64,000 nucleotides of DNA, from positions 498,501 through 562,500 of the forward strand of contig JAQPZY010000928.1 in assembly GCA_029931535.1 (NCBI GenBank), in the 5' to 3' direction. This document shows positions 1-11,189 of the stretch, one piece after another (position 1 is the stretch's first letter; the number at the start of each line of letters is the position of its first letter). Source of the stretch: Margaritifera margaritifera. Lineage: Eukaryota > Mollusca > Bivalvia > Unionida > Margaritiferidae. The translations under genes were made by a program, and so were the position numbers. The notes beneath the pieces were generated by a model that was given only the letters and a program-made list of their open reading frames with translations, searched no databases and was not told the origin of the DNA.

Positions 1-29
1 GCAGCGGAGCGAGGGAGTAGCCAACATCG

Positions 30-131
30 GAATAGAGAAACTACTACTAAAATGTGTACTTTTTCATTATTGAAAAGTCCTTCAATAGATCTATAGGTGG
101 CTCAGCTAGCTCTCTCTCTCTCCTCTCTCAC

Positions 132-176
<45 letters not shown>

Positions 177-290
177 TTTAAACTATGCACCAGAGTCTAG
201 AAAAAAGAGAAACCCGACGAATTGCCCAAACAGTCGTATGTGTCAGCCACATAATGAATTTCGTTTGTATTTTTGCGTAATATAGAGACT
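30..290 (+). repeat. Diverged partial copy of the block C left edge
   Basis: This stretch resembles 1,290-1,450 and 59,935-60,080. A GAATAGA-initiated segment is followed by a TTTTTCAT motif, a CT-rich tract and the motif AACTATGCACCARAGTCTA. It lies just outside the left block C copy, so the edge sequence occurs at least three times in the window. The (CT)n run at about 111-172 is expanded here, whereas the other copies carry only a short CT-rich stretch at that place. No coding potential is evident; open frames across it come from the dinucleotide run. Confidence 0.55.
111..173. repeat. (CT)n microsatellite
   Basis: Nearly pure CT dinucleotide run with a few interruptions at its left end. 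Confidence 0.95.
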
Positions 291-1090
291 CTGTCACGCT
301 ACTTGCATGAATCCGTACAATGTAATATTGTCACTTATTTTGTTAACTGACGTGGGGGTTTTGTGTTTGTTTTTTTATTGTGTGTTTTTTTGTTGTTTTT
401 TGGGGGGGCTGCTTTTTTCTGTACGGAACTTGTATTTGATTTTCTTTCATGTAGTGACCGGTACGTATACAGTGAGTCTGTTTTTAATTTATATAGAAAT
501 ATGTTGAAATATTTTCTTCCCGAGCAAGATCCGAACTGCAGACCAACACCATATATGTTACAAACATTGCTACTCTATATAAAGCAGACAATATCTGCTC
601 CTCGCTGCAAAGAATATGCTTTAGTGTGTTAATATTTATTTGTATTTTAGTGTCGTATATCCCTGCAATTGACCAACTGTATTTACTACGATATAATCAA
701 GATTTCAAATCACTTTTGCAACAGTGTATATTATTTTTCACTATGCAATATATTTTTATTGAGAAGAGAGACATATTGACTTTTGATGCAGATCGACGCA
801 ACCAGTATTTTACTAATGTCATTTTACAAGTCAAATTAATTCGCCAAGCTCACTATCTAAAACGTCTGGTGAGGAACCACAAACCCAATGAAAAGACGAA
901 CACCTTTACAATTCTAGTAGAGAGCAATGCTTGCCATATTGGTCTAGCAAATCAGTACGTAACATTCATTACATACTACAGTCCTAAGACCTACAGTATT
1001 TTTATTGTAAAATATGAATGGCCCAGAATATTAGTGTCCAAGACAGTAACACCATATAAAAATACTACGGTGTAGGGTCTTGGGTTTATC
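290..1090. other. No identifiable gene
   Basis: A 450-base frame (626-1075, +) stays open but begins at GTG, has no ATG context and matches no family I recognise. It could be an exon or chance. T-rich and G-rich homopolymers occur at 365-410. Nothing else is supported. Confidence 0.5.
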
Positions 1091-1091
1091 C

Positions 1092-1150
1092 ATCTCTCTC
1101 TGTCTCTCTCTCTCTCTCTCTCACTCTCTCTCTCTCTCTCCACACACACA
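1092..1150. repeat. (CT)n then (CA)n microsatellite at the block C edge
   Basis: CT run interrupted by single bases, followed directly by a short CA run. The right block C copy has the same arrangement with a longer CT run. Confidence 0.93.
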
Positions 1151-2048
1151 TATGATTTAGTAATTTTTAGAGTAGTATAGACAAAGAGAGAGCTGGAGCA
1201 ATTGCTATTTTTCACTGGATTATTTTTTAATCATATTCATGTAGTTGCTATTTAACATAAATATGTAAGTAACAGCTAAACATTGTACAGCGGAATAGAA
1301 AATATTCTTCTAAATTTGTTACTTTTTTCATCATTAAAAATCATTCAATTAATATATACGTGACTTCGTTATCTCCTTTCTACACTTTGAAACTATGCAC
1401 CAAAGTCTAAAACAAAGAGGAACGCGGAAAGAAGAGATAATATGTAAATGAACTAGCGTGATTCCCATTACGCTGTTTGTCCCGCACACATTTCATGATA
1501 TAAACAAACAGACGAAGCCGTCATCACGACGCTTTCAACTATACACTTCCGACTCATAATGAATCGAGGCTTGACAACTTTACAAAACTAATTGTACGGC
1601 ATGCGCTCTCAATGTTCTAGTGTCACTACCTGATCTTCTGTGCCCGACTTTGAACCTATTCTTTTCCGAAATGGCATATAAGACAAATTTGACAACAAAA
1701 TAAATACCAATGAAATAACAATCTGCACAGTAATATGATATTGTCGTGGGTTTACTTTGTAATGAAATGTATGATAGTAGTGTACCCAAGTTGGTGGTGA
1801 CAGCTGAATGACTCAATGTATAATCAAACAATCAGACCAAGAATGAAATCTAAAGTCAAACAAAACAGCTTTTGTTGTTGGCCATATGAATTATTTGGAA
1901 TGTTTGTACTTACCGATTCGAATGACATATACTTTAATAGACAGCTCTCTAGGATTGGTTTGGATGTTCGAATGTCACCTTGAAAATATATCGTGAACAA
2001 GGTGGGTCTGACTCGTGGGTTGTGTAACAAATAGTTTCAATTGTCTCA

Positions 2049-2049
<1 letters not shown>

Positions 2050-2084
<35 letters not shown>
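2050..2084. repeat. (AT)n microsatellite
   Basis: Pure AT run inside the left block C copy. The corresponding place in the right copy (about 60,687) has only a few AT steps. Confidence 0.95.
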
Positions 2085-2086
<2 letters not shown>

Positions 2087-4814
2087 ACATATTTATTTAT
2101 CTATATCTATCTAATTATCATTTAGCGTCGACACATACAACCGTCTTACACATATGTATCTACCATATTGTTAGAAAATGATTCGGACAACAGAGAAAAA
2201 TCAATCTGACAATAAAAAGACAATACATTTACAATTTTACTGATGACTATGTAATGATGTGTTAGAAATGTCACCTGATATGTTCTCATCGGTTTCCCAT
2301 ACGTCTAAATTAGGAATCGGGATTCCTATAATAAATGATCAGTTACAGTGAATATCTTCTACCTAGCTGGTGGATCTATGGCATATGACATTTTCATTAT
2401 ATTTTGTGTATAATACTGCCGGTGTAAATTCACTTTGAGGGCTGTCATTAATTTATGAGGGTACAACAAATTTTAATATTTTTAAAGCTATGATAAGTTA
2501 AAAAGAAAGCCTATCATTCATTTGCCCTGAAGAATTCATCAAATCACATATTCTACTTGCCTTGAACCCAATGTGTCTACTGCTATGGGTGGCTGGTTCT
2601 GATTCCTAGCCAACAACATCAATTTCAAGAACAACACAAGCTCGAAGCACATAATTCACAAATATATCGATATCTTTAATTATTAAGCAAGAAAACGTCA
2701 CGTCATATCTTTAAGTTAAAAAATTTAACAGGGACCAATTTATCAAACAATCCCCTGCTACCTTAAACATTTTGCTCAAAATAGTTTCTGTCAAAAGTTG
2801 CATACATATCACATATTTAGACATTATTTAGTAAAAATGATATAAAGAAAACTATATTGTATACAAAACTAATAATGATATTACTCTATTACAACAGCAA
2901 CTACTTTGCGGCAGAAAGGATTGCATTGTGTATGTTGTAAATTATGACTGCCTGCATTTGTTCAAAGATTTAAAATTATGTGCACCTTCAGATGCTTCTT
3001 GTTTTACTATCCAACGTAGAGTAGGGACATTTCCACAATTCCTTTAAAATGCTGAATGAATGCCAAGAACAGATTTTGGAGTTACAGATTGTGAGGAAAT
3101 GTGAGCTACTATGTTGTCAATGATAAACTGTTCTATTATTTGTAGGAAAAGAGGTTGTCTAACGTTTACTTCCGGTATCTTAGAAAAGATTCACCTCACG
3201 GTTAAGTAACTAATGTGCTTAAGAAGTAATTCTAGCCTGACACAAAATAGAGAGTTCCTAGCCTTTGATTATCGTTCTGGAGGTGCTAATAGCAGCAGCA
3301 AACGGGGTAGTAGGGTTACTCACCACAGTGTAACTAATTGGGACAGATCACAGTTTATTAAACAAACATTAGGCTATGTTGGAACATTAATATACTGCTG
3401 TGCGGGACCCTGCTAAGATTACAGAGTGACTCATCAAATAAATTCAATGATAAATGCCCACTGAAATTGACCCAATATATACGTACACCATATATTTTAA
3501 CAGTTACATTTCTTCTCAGTCTTCCATTCACTCACAAATACCTTTAATATTTGTTCGACTGTACAAAATGATAGTAAATAGTAAGATAAGAAGCATTTCA
3601 ACTGATGGGCTTCTAATAAATACATATCACAAAAAATAAACTCAAGCGGGGGTTAAGTGCGTCCGTCAAACTCAGTCACTTGTGCACTTAGATCAGGATG
3701 ATTATGTGCATGAGGTTCAAGCTGGTGTTTCTATCAACATGACTGAACAATTAATCTTAATATTCTACCTTGCAAAGTGAGACCTGCAGAAAGAAGAAAA
3801 ACAAAAACAAATGATTATGATGCACATCCAATGCTCAGTTAAAACATGACAATGTCAGAGGAAAAACTATTGTTAACACCAGCACAATTTATGAACTAAT
3901 TAGAATGTTTTTCCCCATGAACGTGAACGTATTTTCCCGTTTTTAAAAATCATATAAGACCATGAATGTGCCTTTACGTTCAGTTGGTAAAGGCGGACTA
4001 ACTCTGATTTACCGGTAGGAAAGAATGATCCACTTTTCGACAGCTTACACTCTATCAAAAGAATTTGTGATACACTGTCTTGAGTAAATCAGATTTTGGT
4101 ACAAAAAAACCTGGTATAGCAATTAGACGAAGCGATGTAACAGGAAATTATATGCAAGTTCATTTTTACAGCACTACTGAACGATGAACACGCATTGAAC
4201 ATACATACGTCATTAACCCAACAATTTAATATTTATGACATAGGATACATTTGGTTCAACTTTTATGTCAGACACATTCGCCATTTATTATACAGCTTTT
4301 CCTTTGATATTTCGCCCTCGAAGTTTTACGATAGATGTATATCATTGATACATTTCTTATTATGGTTCAGGTGTGATATATGAATCGCTGGGGTCACGAA
4401 GGTAGAAAATATATCGCCGTTCCAAAACTTTTGTTCTTCTCCCCCAAATATTGCCCGAAAAATGCCATATCCATCAATATTTGCAAGACTGTTCCATTTG
4501 CAGCATTCACCATTCAGAGAATTCAAGAGAATACATTGTAATTCCCATTATGTTCCAATATCTTGTAGCTTAAGCCCAAAATATGCTACTTAGTCCTGAT
4601 GCAAATAGTTTTAATTTAGAAGTGCAAAAAGCAGTTACCTTCCCTGCAATGAATCTTCCATACAGTAGAGGGGTATGGGGCAAAAAGACAAAGGCAGGTC
4701 GTAATGAGGTTAATGCATAATAATTACTTACATGCATGCAAAGAAACAGAAAATAATAATAAATGTGCTTGACTGCACCAACCAAACTTTGTTGGTGTTG
4801 TTCTTATGGGTGCA

Positions 4815-5560
4815 AGGGACAGTTTTATGCACAGTGTTGATACCGCATCAACCTGCCTAATATAAAACATTTATAAAAAGTACACCATTGAGGTAAAAGG
4901 ATGTCCATATTTTTGGATAGCTATAATAGATCAACAAAGTACGTATAACATATCATGTATTTGCCCTGACAAGTTAAATAAAGTCAATAGCAAAAGAAGT
5001 GTATGCACCCCAACTCAAAATTCTTACATTCATTTTCCTTGTCATAATGTCATTTGTTCACATTGTTATACTCTCAGTGCAAATGCAGGCTTTGTTCCTA
5101 TGTGATACTTTTGAGAAACATTGCGTAGTAAACAGCTTGTTACAATTCAAAATAGTTACTATCCAGGCCATTTTTGAGACATTCCTTGAACCCACCACGA
5201 GAAACCTTGTCCGTATGTAATCATTTTGAGTAACATAGTGTATTAAACAGTTTGATGCATTTCAAAATAGTTACTATTCAGGCCATTTTTGAGACATTCT
5301 TCGTGGATAACTCTCCTTCCCAGCCATCCATAGGTGTTTTACTGTCTAGAGACTGTTAAGTAACTATGAAAGGTATTCATCCCTCACATTAATTTCTAGA
5401 AAAACACAAATACGAAATAACCTAATTCAGAAAAGTATCCATATCTTTAATTAGCAAACAATAATAGCTGAAAAGGCCTTAAATTAAGAAATTTGACAGG
5501 AGACAAATCAAGAATCTTTCCCCTGCTATTTTATTTCAATCCACCTTGATTGCTGATTCA
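4815..5560. repeat. Nested module repeated within block C
   Basis: The segment beginning CAGTTTTATGCACA (4,818) also occurs at about 61,145 and 63,690. Its distal part (5,400-5,540, ATCTTTAATTA...CCCCTGCTA) resembles 2,640-2,765 and 61,430-61,540. The module is therefore present at two positions within each block C unit. At about 2,460 in the left copy most of its proximal half appears lost. Confidence 0.7.
5102..5302. repeat. Tandem duplication, ~116-bp period
   Basis: Two adjacent units (about 5,102-5,186 and 5,218-5,302) share TTTTGAG...AACA, a GTATTAAACAG or GTAGTAAACAG segment, and the block CAAAATAGTTACTATYCAGG followed by CCATTTTTGAGACATTC. The right end of the window (63,960-64,000) enters the same sequence. 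Confidence 0.85.
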
Positions 5561-6700
5561 TCACCACAATGACGTTTCAAGTAACGTAAAGGCGGAAAAG
5601 AAACTTACTTTCGATTTATATTAAGAAAAGGCATGTTTTCAGTTTAATGTCATAACCCCCCAAGCACAGTCAATTATTCAAGTGTTGATGTTCAATTGTA
5701 TACATTTGCCTTGGATAAGAATGCTACATAAACGCTTGAGATAAGTAAAATATTCTGTTAAGTATTAGATTGTTTGAAAAATCAAAGGACTTGAAGCTTT
5801 AACCTCTCAGATACGTATTTGAAAACAAAGAAGTTCAGATTCTTTCAATCAATGCCCCAAGAGCCTTACATTGCTAAGAAAGAAAATATAATCCCTGAAA
5901 TAAAATATAATTGAATAAAACTTTATTCAATATCGATGATGTGGTGTTATATGTAGGTGAATTCTATTCATGAAGATTTGCCTGGTCTTTGTATCGTTGG
6001 CTTTAACATTAAAGGCACAAATTATTGCAACATGTTCAAATTTCGGGCAAAATTCTCAACTGGTCTTAAAGTAAAGTTCATTCTTGAATTTTTGGAAAAC
6101 CCATTGTGATCCCGATGCGTTTTTGTTTTTTTCATAAATTCGTATCATGCATACCCGGTGTCAAAAAGAAATAAAAAAGCTAAAAATATAGATATTTTTG
6201 AATATATCTTCTTTATCTTATAAGCCGTAGCGAAAAGGACACTTGCATTTTTATTGAATATTACCAACAACATAATCCTTCTAAATTGATATACAATTAT
6301 AATTTTGATATGGTTATGGATTTTGGTTTTTAGAACATCTTAAATATTGGAATAACTGAATTCCAATAACTAATTATAAAATCTAACAACGAAGTGAATA
6401 CTTGCTGCTCAGGGCATGGATTTCTTAGAAAGTTCTCTGTCTGTCGATTGGAATAATCCGTTCTCTTAGGCTCGCTTTTGCGGTTGTCATAAAGTGGCTT
6501 CATGATCTTTATGCCAGAATATGACTTGGTGGAAATATTCCCAACTGTCTCAGTAATGTAAACGTATAAACCAAATCACTTATAAAGAGATAATCTGTCT
6601 CTGAATGCTAGTGTCATTGTTTTACACATAACAGTTCCATGTTAATTTTATTTGTAATTTCTTTAATTATTTACCTTAAAGTTAAAGCCCGTTTTCATGC
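5560..6700. other. No identifiable feature
   Basis: AT-rich sequence without long open frames, RNA genes or clear repeats. Confidence 0.6.
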
Positions 6701-8250
6701 ACCACATGCGTGGAGTGGATCTTGATTATGTTCTGGTGTGAGCGTGAAGCTACACTATTACTCCACCCCCACTGGCCAACCACCCCACCCCAGTTATGGT
6801 CCATGAGCCAATACTAGACACATACAAATAAGTGGTTTTTCATACCTAAGATTTGCTGAAGTAACACTGCAGGGGTTATAGTTTTAGTTACCTAGGCCTG
6901 AATCCCCGAGTAACAAGTAATTTAAATTCCTTGATTCATGACCCCCCAAAAATAAAACTTAGCCCCTGTTAACTAATGTTAAATGATCGTAATTGAAGCG
7001 ACCAGCCAAATGTCTTATATTTTTAAGTCATCTGGAGAGAAGGCAGATATTTTAGAGCACAAGAGACTCTGAGGTAGACTACAGATATCTAGAAGCTGAT
7101 GTAAAATTTGCCAAACAATATTCTACTGATTTATCCCTGTGGACCATTCAAAAAAAATATTTAGACATTGACCAACAGAAAGTTGAAAATTACATTTGAA
7201 AAATATGTTCGATGCTATAAAACATAGCTTCGTCCATACTTTTCTGAAATGGCATTTTGCTACTCGCTCAACCATACTACACACCATATAGACGACATTT
7301 TTGCCTTGCATAAATGTATGCCTATCTAAAATATTGGTTTTTATTTCTAGGCCATACGGAACACAATTATGGGTCATACTGGATGGTTTCGGAGTAACAA
7401 AAATACTTAACATTAAACATTTAAGAAAGATCTGACTATTTTTAATACCATTTTCAGTGTAAAATCAGTAATTGATAGGAATGCAATTGAAAATAATATA
7501 TACTATTTGATAAAAGAAAAGTAAAACATCAAAATAATGATGGTTTATGGTCAGAATCTGAAATTACCTGTGCTTAAGACCAGCATTACACAATAGCAAA
7601 TATTGTGTAGGATGAATTTACACAAACACAGGTGTTTACCTTGAGATCAGCGTTGCATTGCATACACGGTTAGTAACGTCTATTTAATTTCGTTTGTATT
7701 GGTATTTACACCTATCTTGCAATATTATGAAAGTTATGATTCAGACGAACAGTACACGCTAACAAATATTATGCAGATTGAATTACTTTTAATAGACTAA
7801 CACCACTTGCCCTTGATATCATCGTTGTCTTACACTGTTAGTCATGTATAATTAAAGTTCATTTTCATGCGTATTTGTACCTATTGTGCATTATTACGAA
7901 TATGGAAAGGTCACTTACACGTTGTTCTTCTTTAAACAGCTGCGTTTCCAATGATTTATGTCGCGAAAGGAAGAAAGAATAATATTATTCCGCTGTTCGG
8001 TAATTGGTTTTGCAAGCAGTCAAAAATAAAGGACCTACTTTGTAAATAGTCTCACCCAGTGTTAGGCTGAAAAATTATTTTGTATGAACAAAATATATTC
8101 AACAAAAGCGTGAGGCATTGTTAATTTACACTTGTTCATAAAAAAAAACACGCACATAATTCTGTTAACGTTGTCAATAAACAGAACATAATTTTTCGTT
8201 TGATAACTGATACCTCGAGTGTACATGGATTTAAAGTTATCGCATCTTAC
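6700..8250. repeat. Block A, left copy, first segment
   Basis: The stretch aligns in order with 42,190-43,530. Anchors are the CACRYGTGGA...GTTCTRGTGTGAG segment, CAAACAATATTCTACTG (7,112 and 42,644), the pair of CCATAC/CCGTAC...ATAGACGACAT segments (7,270 and 42,811) and GATTTAAAGTTAYCGCATC (8,228 and 43,513). Similarity stops at about 8,245 and resumes at about 12,310. Inside it a unit of about 180 bp is tandemly doubled (7,575-7,730 and 7,755-7,905); the other copy has only one unit. Confidence 0.88.
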
Positions 8251-9242
8251 AGCATTGTTTAGCAGTAGCCCTTGTGTGACGCCACCGATCACTAGATTTA
8301 TATTGAACATCAGAGTGGGAAAAGCTAGACATAACCCCACCCCACCCGAATTTCAGTTCGTTAGGTCACAGCATATTATCGTTTGATCTAGTTGTCTAGA
8401 TGTTGTTGTTTTTTTACCTCATTGATAAGATATGTGAACTTATAGTCCCTTTATTAGTCCTTGTATAATTTCTGTATCATAATGAGAATTAAATAAAGAA
8501 GTAGCTTGTGTTGTAACATAGGGAAAACATATTTACTATCAGTTAAAATCAGAGACATTTTCCGAGGGGTGTCGGATGTTTAAGGTCGAATTTGAAAGGG
8601 TGAGTTTATTTTACTCAGTTATAACTGGCCACAGTTAAGCAATATGTCTTATCAAAATGTACTTTATTCTTGTAAATCACTCATAAAGACTTACAACTCA
8701 ATCGTACAAGGATCACATAATTATTATTATCATTAGCAGTAGTAGTAGTAGTATTTGTACTGATATACCTTTGCAGGGTTAAACAATACATAGAGGTAGG
8801 AATCAGTCAGTCCATTTCCATATATATTACTGAAGGTAAATGGTATGATCTAAAACTGAAGAAACGTTAAGAGGTTAAGAGACAACACCAACAAGATCTA
8901 AAGCTTCTATCTCCTCTCCCCCTCCGCCCCCTCTCCCCTCCCCATCTTTATAGGATGGAATACTCGGAATCCTTCCATTCAGTTGACCGTCATAATCATT
9001 TAATGTAAGACATGTGCATCATTAAGTTTAAGAAGCAGCGCAGTTTACTGGCCAAACTCAAAATACTGAATACAATGGGGACGATAATTATGTGCAGGAG
9101 TTACAAACAATTAAACTTTGAAACAGAGAAAAAGAAACTATTTTAAAAGTGGCCATGTACAGTCAATAAAAGACTGCCAGAAGAAAAGTATTTGAAAGCA
9201 AGAGTAATCGCTTCTTATGTAATGAGTAGTGTGTAGGATACA
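8250..9242. other. Left flank of the transposon relic, no gene
   Basis: Part of the interval that separates the two halves of block A. It contains a short AGT/GTA trinucleotide run at about 8,740 and a C-rich pyrimidine stretch at 8,910-8,945. I found no convincing terminal inverted repeat here. Confidence 0.5.
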
Positions 9243-10065
9243 ATGGTACGCATTTCTCAAGACATTGGATTTGTTAGAGATGTCTCCTGTACCTGCATTG
9301 CATCTTCAGTGAGCAGGTACAGACATCAATGTCCTTCTTTTGCAATGTTAGACTATATTGAAAAGAATCGAACTGACGCTCAATCATCCACATCCAAAAA
9401 ATGTAAATGGAACAAGGGACATAAACTAAATAAGGACCCAAAGGGAGTGTCAGATGATAATTACAAAAATATCAAGAAACTAAAAGTCGGTGACGTCATA
9501 CAGTATATTCTACCACCAACCTACAGTCAGCGAATTCTAAGCTGTTACAGATTTGTTAAATGCTATTAAAGGCAATTCTAAGTCATCATCGGACAATATG
9601 TGGCAGTCCATCCTTTACAAGCATTTTAAGGATTATGATCTAGATGCTGAGTCAAAAGCGCTTATGTGTGAAAAAGGGGTGTTCTCCAAAATATTTCGTT
9701 ACCTAGCTGCCGTAACAACAGTAAATTTTAAAAGAGCAGGGTATGCTGAATAGTATATACAGATGCGCGTTAGGATCACAACCTCAGTGAATAAGACTGT
9801 GTCAACAGCAATCAGTCCACATTCTGCTCGTTCCATTTTAAATCAGATCTGGTGGGAGGAGACGGTTTTCAAGTCTCTGGCAGCGGCTTATGGAACACAG
9901 GATAAAACAAATGCATCCACAACTAAATTTAGAATGTAGACTGAGTTATGTTATGCTGTGAAAGCAGGATTATGGGTCAATTCAAAGTACCCAGAACTTG
10001 TTTGTAGTCCTGATGGGTTGGTTTTTGTTTCTAGACTCAATGGGATGGTCTTGTGTAAGATATGA
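9243..10065 (+). pseudogene. SWIM zinc finger / YqaJ-type nuclease relic
   Basis: The relic reads in three pieces. At 9,243-9,569 a SWIM-like motif is visible: CTC at codons 17-19, then an H in RYRHQCPSFAMLDYIE, followed by STSKKCKWNK, a signature typical of invertebrate SWIM/YqaJ proteins. A frame at 9,553-9,753 continues. A third frame (9,763-10,065, broken by TAG at 9,937) carries VRITTS near its start, a WEETVFKSLAAAYG segment, and KYPELVCSPDGLV, the motif holding the conserved Asp of the YqaJ/lambda-exonuclease fold. The frame ends before the catalytic ExK that should follow. YqaJ proteins of this kind process DNA ends and are encoded by some eukaryotic DNA transposons. It is clearly dead: frame changes, an internal stop and a missing C-terminus. 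The SWIM motif is also degenerate. Confidence 0.82.
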
Positions 10066-11111
10066 AATCTTTTAGTCTCTCTATTGCTATTTCCAAATGC
10101 ATTTCGAAGTTTAGCGACATCTTTTGTTAGTGTCCCCTCTTTTGTAGTGAACAAATTCCAATCCCTAAAAACGGGAGGAATGATAAGCTCAACTTTAATC
10201 TCATTGAGAATGTCCTTAATATCTAAGCGCATATCTGCCATTACAACATCTCAAATGTTCAAGTGCTTTAAGAATCCAGATTAATTCAAAATTTCATTGT
10301 CAGAAATGGACCATACAAAAACACCACTGCATACATTATTGCACCATTCGGGGCAAAAACTATGAGTATGTAAGTTGTATGGGCTTTATAGCTGGAAAAG
10401 AGGTTTCCTTCTCTCTGGAAATTACTTGGTCGCGGAACAAAAAAAATTCTGCGTCGTCGATCATATGTCTTATATTCTTGTATTTATTAAAGAATCTGGG
10501 CATTATTTCCTTAACACGACATCTCTCAGCAACATGAAGTCCTTCATGGGTAAAGACTGGGTATACAAGACTGAATTTATGTTATAAATAAAATTCGCCA
10601 CAGTAGCCTTGCTGGCACTGAATCTATAGTCCAGGTCCTGATTAATAAGCCTGAGTCTAAGGCACATAAATGTTAGCAGGAAGGCATTTCTGGTGAGAGG
10701 CGACGCTTTACACCAGAACTGATGTTGGATGTGTTGCATGTGCTGTACAAATATTTCAGCTGTTCGACAGCAGGGCTTATAAAACTCCACAATGTCATGT
10801 ATTGGGTCCATGATAAACCTGTATAGAATGTACATGTCTCATCGTTATCTTCAAATTCCGAGATGTCAAAGTGGATTTAAAAAGATGCTGGTTCCTTTTA
10901 TTGGGTATCTCTATTACTTTGTTGATGCACATGAGTTTGAAGAATTCGGTTTTAGGAAATTAAGCTCCAATTTCAGCAGCTTCTTCTCATTCTGTAATAA
11001 CTTGTTCTCTAATATCACACTGCTATTCTGCTCCTCCTTGGATATCATTGTCTGGAATTCAACATCTTGTGTGTATGGCAACACACTCACACTGACGCTG
11101 TCACATATCAT
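9951..11111 (-). pseudogene. HTH_Tnp_4 / DDE_Tnp_4 transposase relic
   Basis: Read on the - strand from 11,111. An N-terminal coiled-coil region (SVSVLPYTQD, then ENKLLQNEKKLLKLELN) comes first. A segment DNDETCTFYTGL with WSFISPAVEQL lies around 10,850-10,760. Next is a helix-turn-helix (NAFLLTFMCLRL, then YRFSASKATVANF) at about 10,700-10,590. The catalytic core shows MIDDAEFF (first Asp), SISDNEI plus SGFLKHL, then VVMADMRLDIKDIL (second Asp), and a degraded last motif before KRFHILHKTIPLSL. That order matches transposases with HTH_Tnp_4 followed by DDE_Tnp_4, often preceded by a THAP finger; I could not find the THAP finger. At least three frameshifts and several stops break it. It runs tail to tail into the YqaJ relic. 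Confidence 0.85.
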
Positions 11112-11189
11112 GAGATATCATCATATGACGGATGGTATCCTATTGTCTTGGAAAGTGAACATTTATAAGAGCCAGACCTGAGCTACAAG

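Larger units (their letters stand above)
1090..5300. repeat. Block C, left copy of a >4.2 kb direct duplication
   Basis: Sequence from the (CT)n at 1,090 to about 5,300 matches 59,715-64,000 in the same orientation and order. Shared landmarks include CACACA followed by TATGRTTTAGTAATTTTT, GGAATCGGGATTCCTATAATAAATGATC (2,311 and 60,986), ATTTACCGGTAGGAAAGAATGATC (4,008 and 62,758) and ATTTCGCCCTCGAAGTTTTA (4,310 and 63,052). Substitutions and small indels separate the copies throughout, and no long ORF is shared, so the unit looks non-coding. An (AT)n at 2,050-2,084 is long here and nearly absent in the right copy. Confidence 0.93.

Noticed and set aside
626..1075. 149-codon frame
   Set aside because: It starts at GTG, has no ATG or splice context I can support and no recognised family.
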